Below, one piece after another: positions 15,326 to 16,151 of a DNA stretch of 16,151 nucleotides. The notes beneath the pieces are model-generated. The model did not search any database, had not been told where the DNA came from, and worked only from the letters and a program-made list of their open reading frames with translations. This stretch comes from an uncultured Myxococcales bacterium (GTDB lineage Bacteria > Myxococcota_A > Polyangia > Polyangiales > Polyangiaceae), in the NCBI GenBank assembly GCA_937998045.1, contig CALKVG010000185.1:1-16151 (forward strand), in the 5' to 3' direction. The stretch's first letter is position 1. Each line of letters begins with the position of its first letter. A program made the position numbers and the translations under genes.

Positions 15326-16151
15326 TCCGTCTTTGCCGTACGCGCTCATCGCTTCTCCCGACCCTCGGCCTCGCCGCCGCCGTCGCCTCATGCGGGGCCG
15401 GGAAGGGGCGCGGCGCCGTGCAGGCGCCGGGGCACGCTTCGGCGCTCAGCGCGGAGTTCGAGCCTCTCCCGAAGAACGTCCTGATGTGGGCGGGCGTTTC
15501 GCATCCCGCGCGCATCCTGCCGCTGCTAAAGGCGGCGGGCGCCCTGCCCGCGGGGCTGGCGAATCTCCCGGACTCGTCGGTCGTCTCCGCGGCGATGACC
15601 AGCGTGCCGGTGGGACCGGTCGTCGATCTCGAGCGCCCCGTGTACATCGCCCTGATGGGGCCCACGGGCGAATCCAGCTTTGCCGTCTCGGCCGCGCTCG
15701 TCCCCGGAGACGCGGCGACCCGGGCGCTCGAGGACCACTTCTCGCTCGAGGGAGGCGGCGAAGGAGTCGTGCGACTCGTCGCGCGCGAGACGCCCTCGAA
15801 GGACTCCGACAGCCGCTGGTGCGCGACCGTCCCGGGCGGCGACGGCGGGCGGCGCCTCGTGTGCGCGTCGACCGAGGCCGCGCTCGGCGCGCTCACCCCC
15901 CTTGTCTCGCACCCGTTCGGACCCGGCGCGCAGACGAGCGACGTGCACGTCGAGCTGTCGCCGCTCGTGTGGCAGCGCGCGGCCAGGGGCCGTTCGAGCG
16001 ACCCGAGCCCCTCGGCGCAGCGCGGCTATCGCGAGGGGGAGCGCTTTCTCGGCGACGTGGGCGCGGTCGCGGTCGATGCGTCGTTCGACGGCAACGACGT
16101 CGACGCGGCGCTCACGCTGCGCTTGCTCGCGGCCACCTCACCGCTCTCGTC
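15322..16151 (+). CDS. putative lipoprotein, partial at right edge
   Basis: An open frame starts at the ATG overlapping the pgi stop (ATGA) and runs without a stop to the end of the window, giving 276 residues. The N-terminus is a type II signal peptide with lipobox VASC, Cys24 (LLPTLGLAAAVASCG), so the mature protein should be membrane-anchored in the periplasm. The rest has no membrane segment. Pieces such as PLPKNVLMWAGVSHPARILP, PVYIALMGPTG and DVDAALTLRLL suggest an alternating beta/alpha fold. I do not recognise the family with confidence; large myxobacterial lipoproteins of the DUF3352 kind are one possibility. Codon use matches the neighbouring genes. The linkage to pgi gives no clear functional hint. 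Confidence 0.75.
   Translation, partial: MIRLCRTRSSLLPTLGLAAAVASCGAGKGRGAVQAPGHASALSAEFEPLPKNVLMWAGVSHPARILPLLKAAGALPAGLANLPDSSVVSAAMTSVPVGPVVDLERPVYIALMGPTGESSFAVSAALVPGDAATRALEDHFSLEGGGEGVVRLVARETPSKDSDSRWCATVPGGDGGRRLVCASTEAALGALTPLVSHPFGPGAQTSDVHVELSPLVWQRAARGRSSDPSPSAQRGYREGERFLGDVGAVAVDASFDGNDVDAALTLRLLAATSPLS

Overview
The window is very GC-rich DNA with strong G/C third-position bias and long arginine-rich shadow ORFs on the opposite strands. The gene content fits a myxobacterium-like deltaproteobacterium (Myxococcota, probably the Polyangia side). Pointers are a matrixin with a MYXO-CTERM-like tail, a b-type ATP synthase subunit with a signal-peptide extension, and many secreted or PDZ/IPT/PEGA-type domains. 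The assignment is inference from gene style; no rRNA or marker search was possible.

Layout, left to right. Positions 2-67 may hold the last codons of an upstream plus-strand gene. A hypothetical protein follows (156-839), then a 270-base gap with a perfect 13-bp inverted repeat and a tight 10-bp hairpin. Next is a plus-strand F-type ATP synthase operon in the order b', b, delta, alpha, gamma (1111-5541), with the first three genes joined by 4-base overlaps. The genes for a, c, beta and epsilon are absent, so the ATP synthase genes must be split between loci. Alpha carries an extra charged segment of about 36 residues.

From 5548 to 13585 five genes lie head-to-tail on the minus strand. In transcription order they are NuoH-like, NuoL-like, NuoM-like, a secreted matrixin-family metalloprotease joined to a second domain, and a short histidine-kinase-like protein with a degenerate ATPase domain. 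The first three are the most striking part of the window. They are clear homologues of the complex I membrane-arm subunits H, L and M, but each has gained an extracytoplasmic domain (IPT/TIG plus PDZ on H, a PEGA-like domain inside L, an ASH/Hydin-like domain on M). They have also lost the charged residues that carry protons in complex I, and NuoH-like has lost the acidic quinone-site loop. No other complex I subunit is present. This looks like a complex-I-derived membrane assembly re-used for something other than NADH-driven proton pumping.

On the plus strand from 13679 lies pgi (glucose-6-phosphate isomerase), divergent from the NuoH-like gene across a 93-bp shared promoter region. It is translationally coupled through an ATGA overlap to a lipoprotein gene that runs off the right edge.
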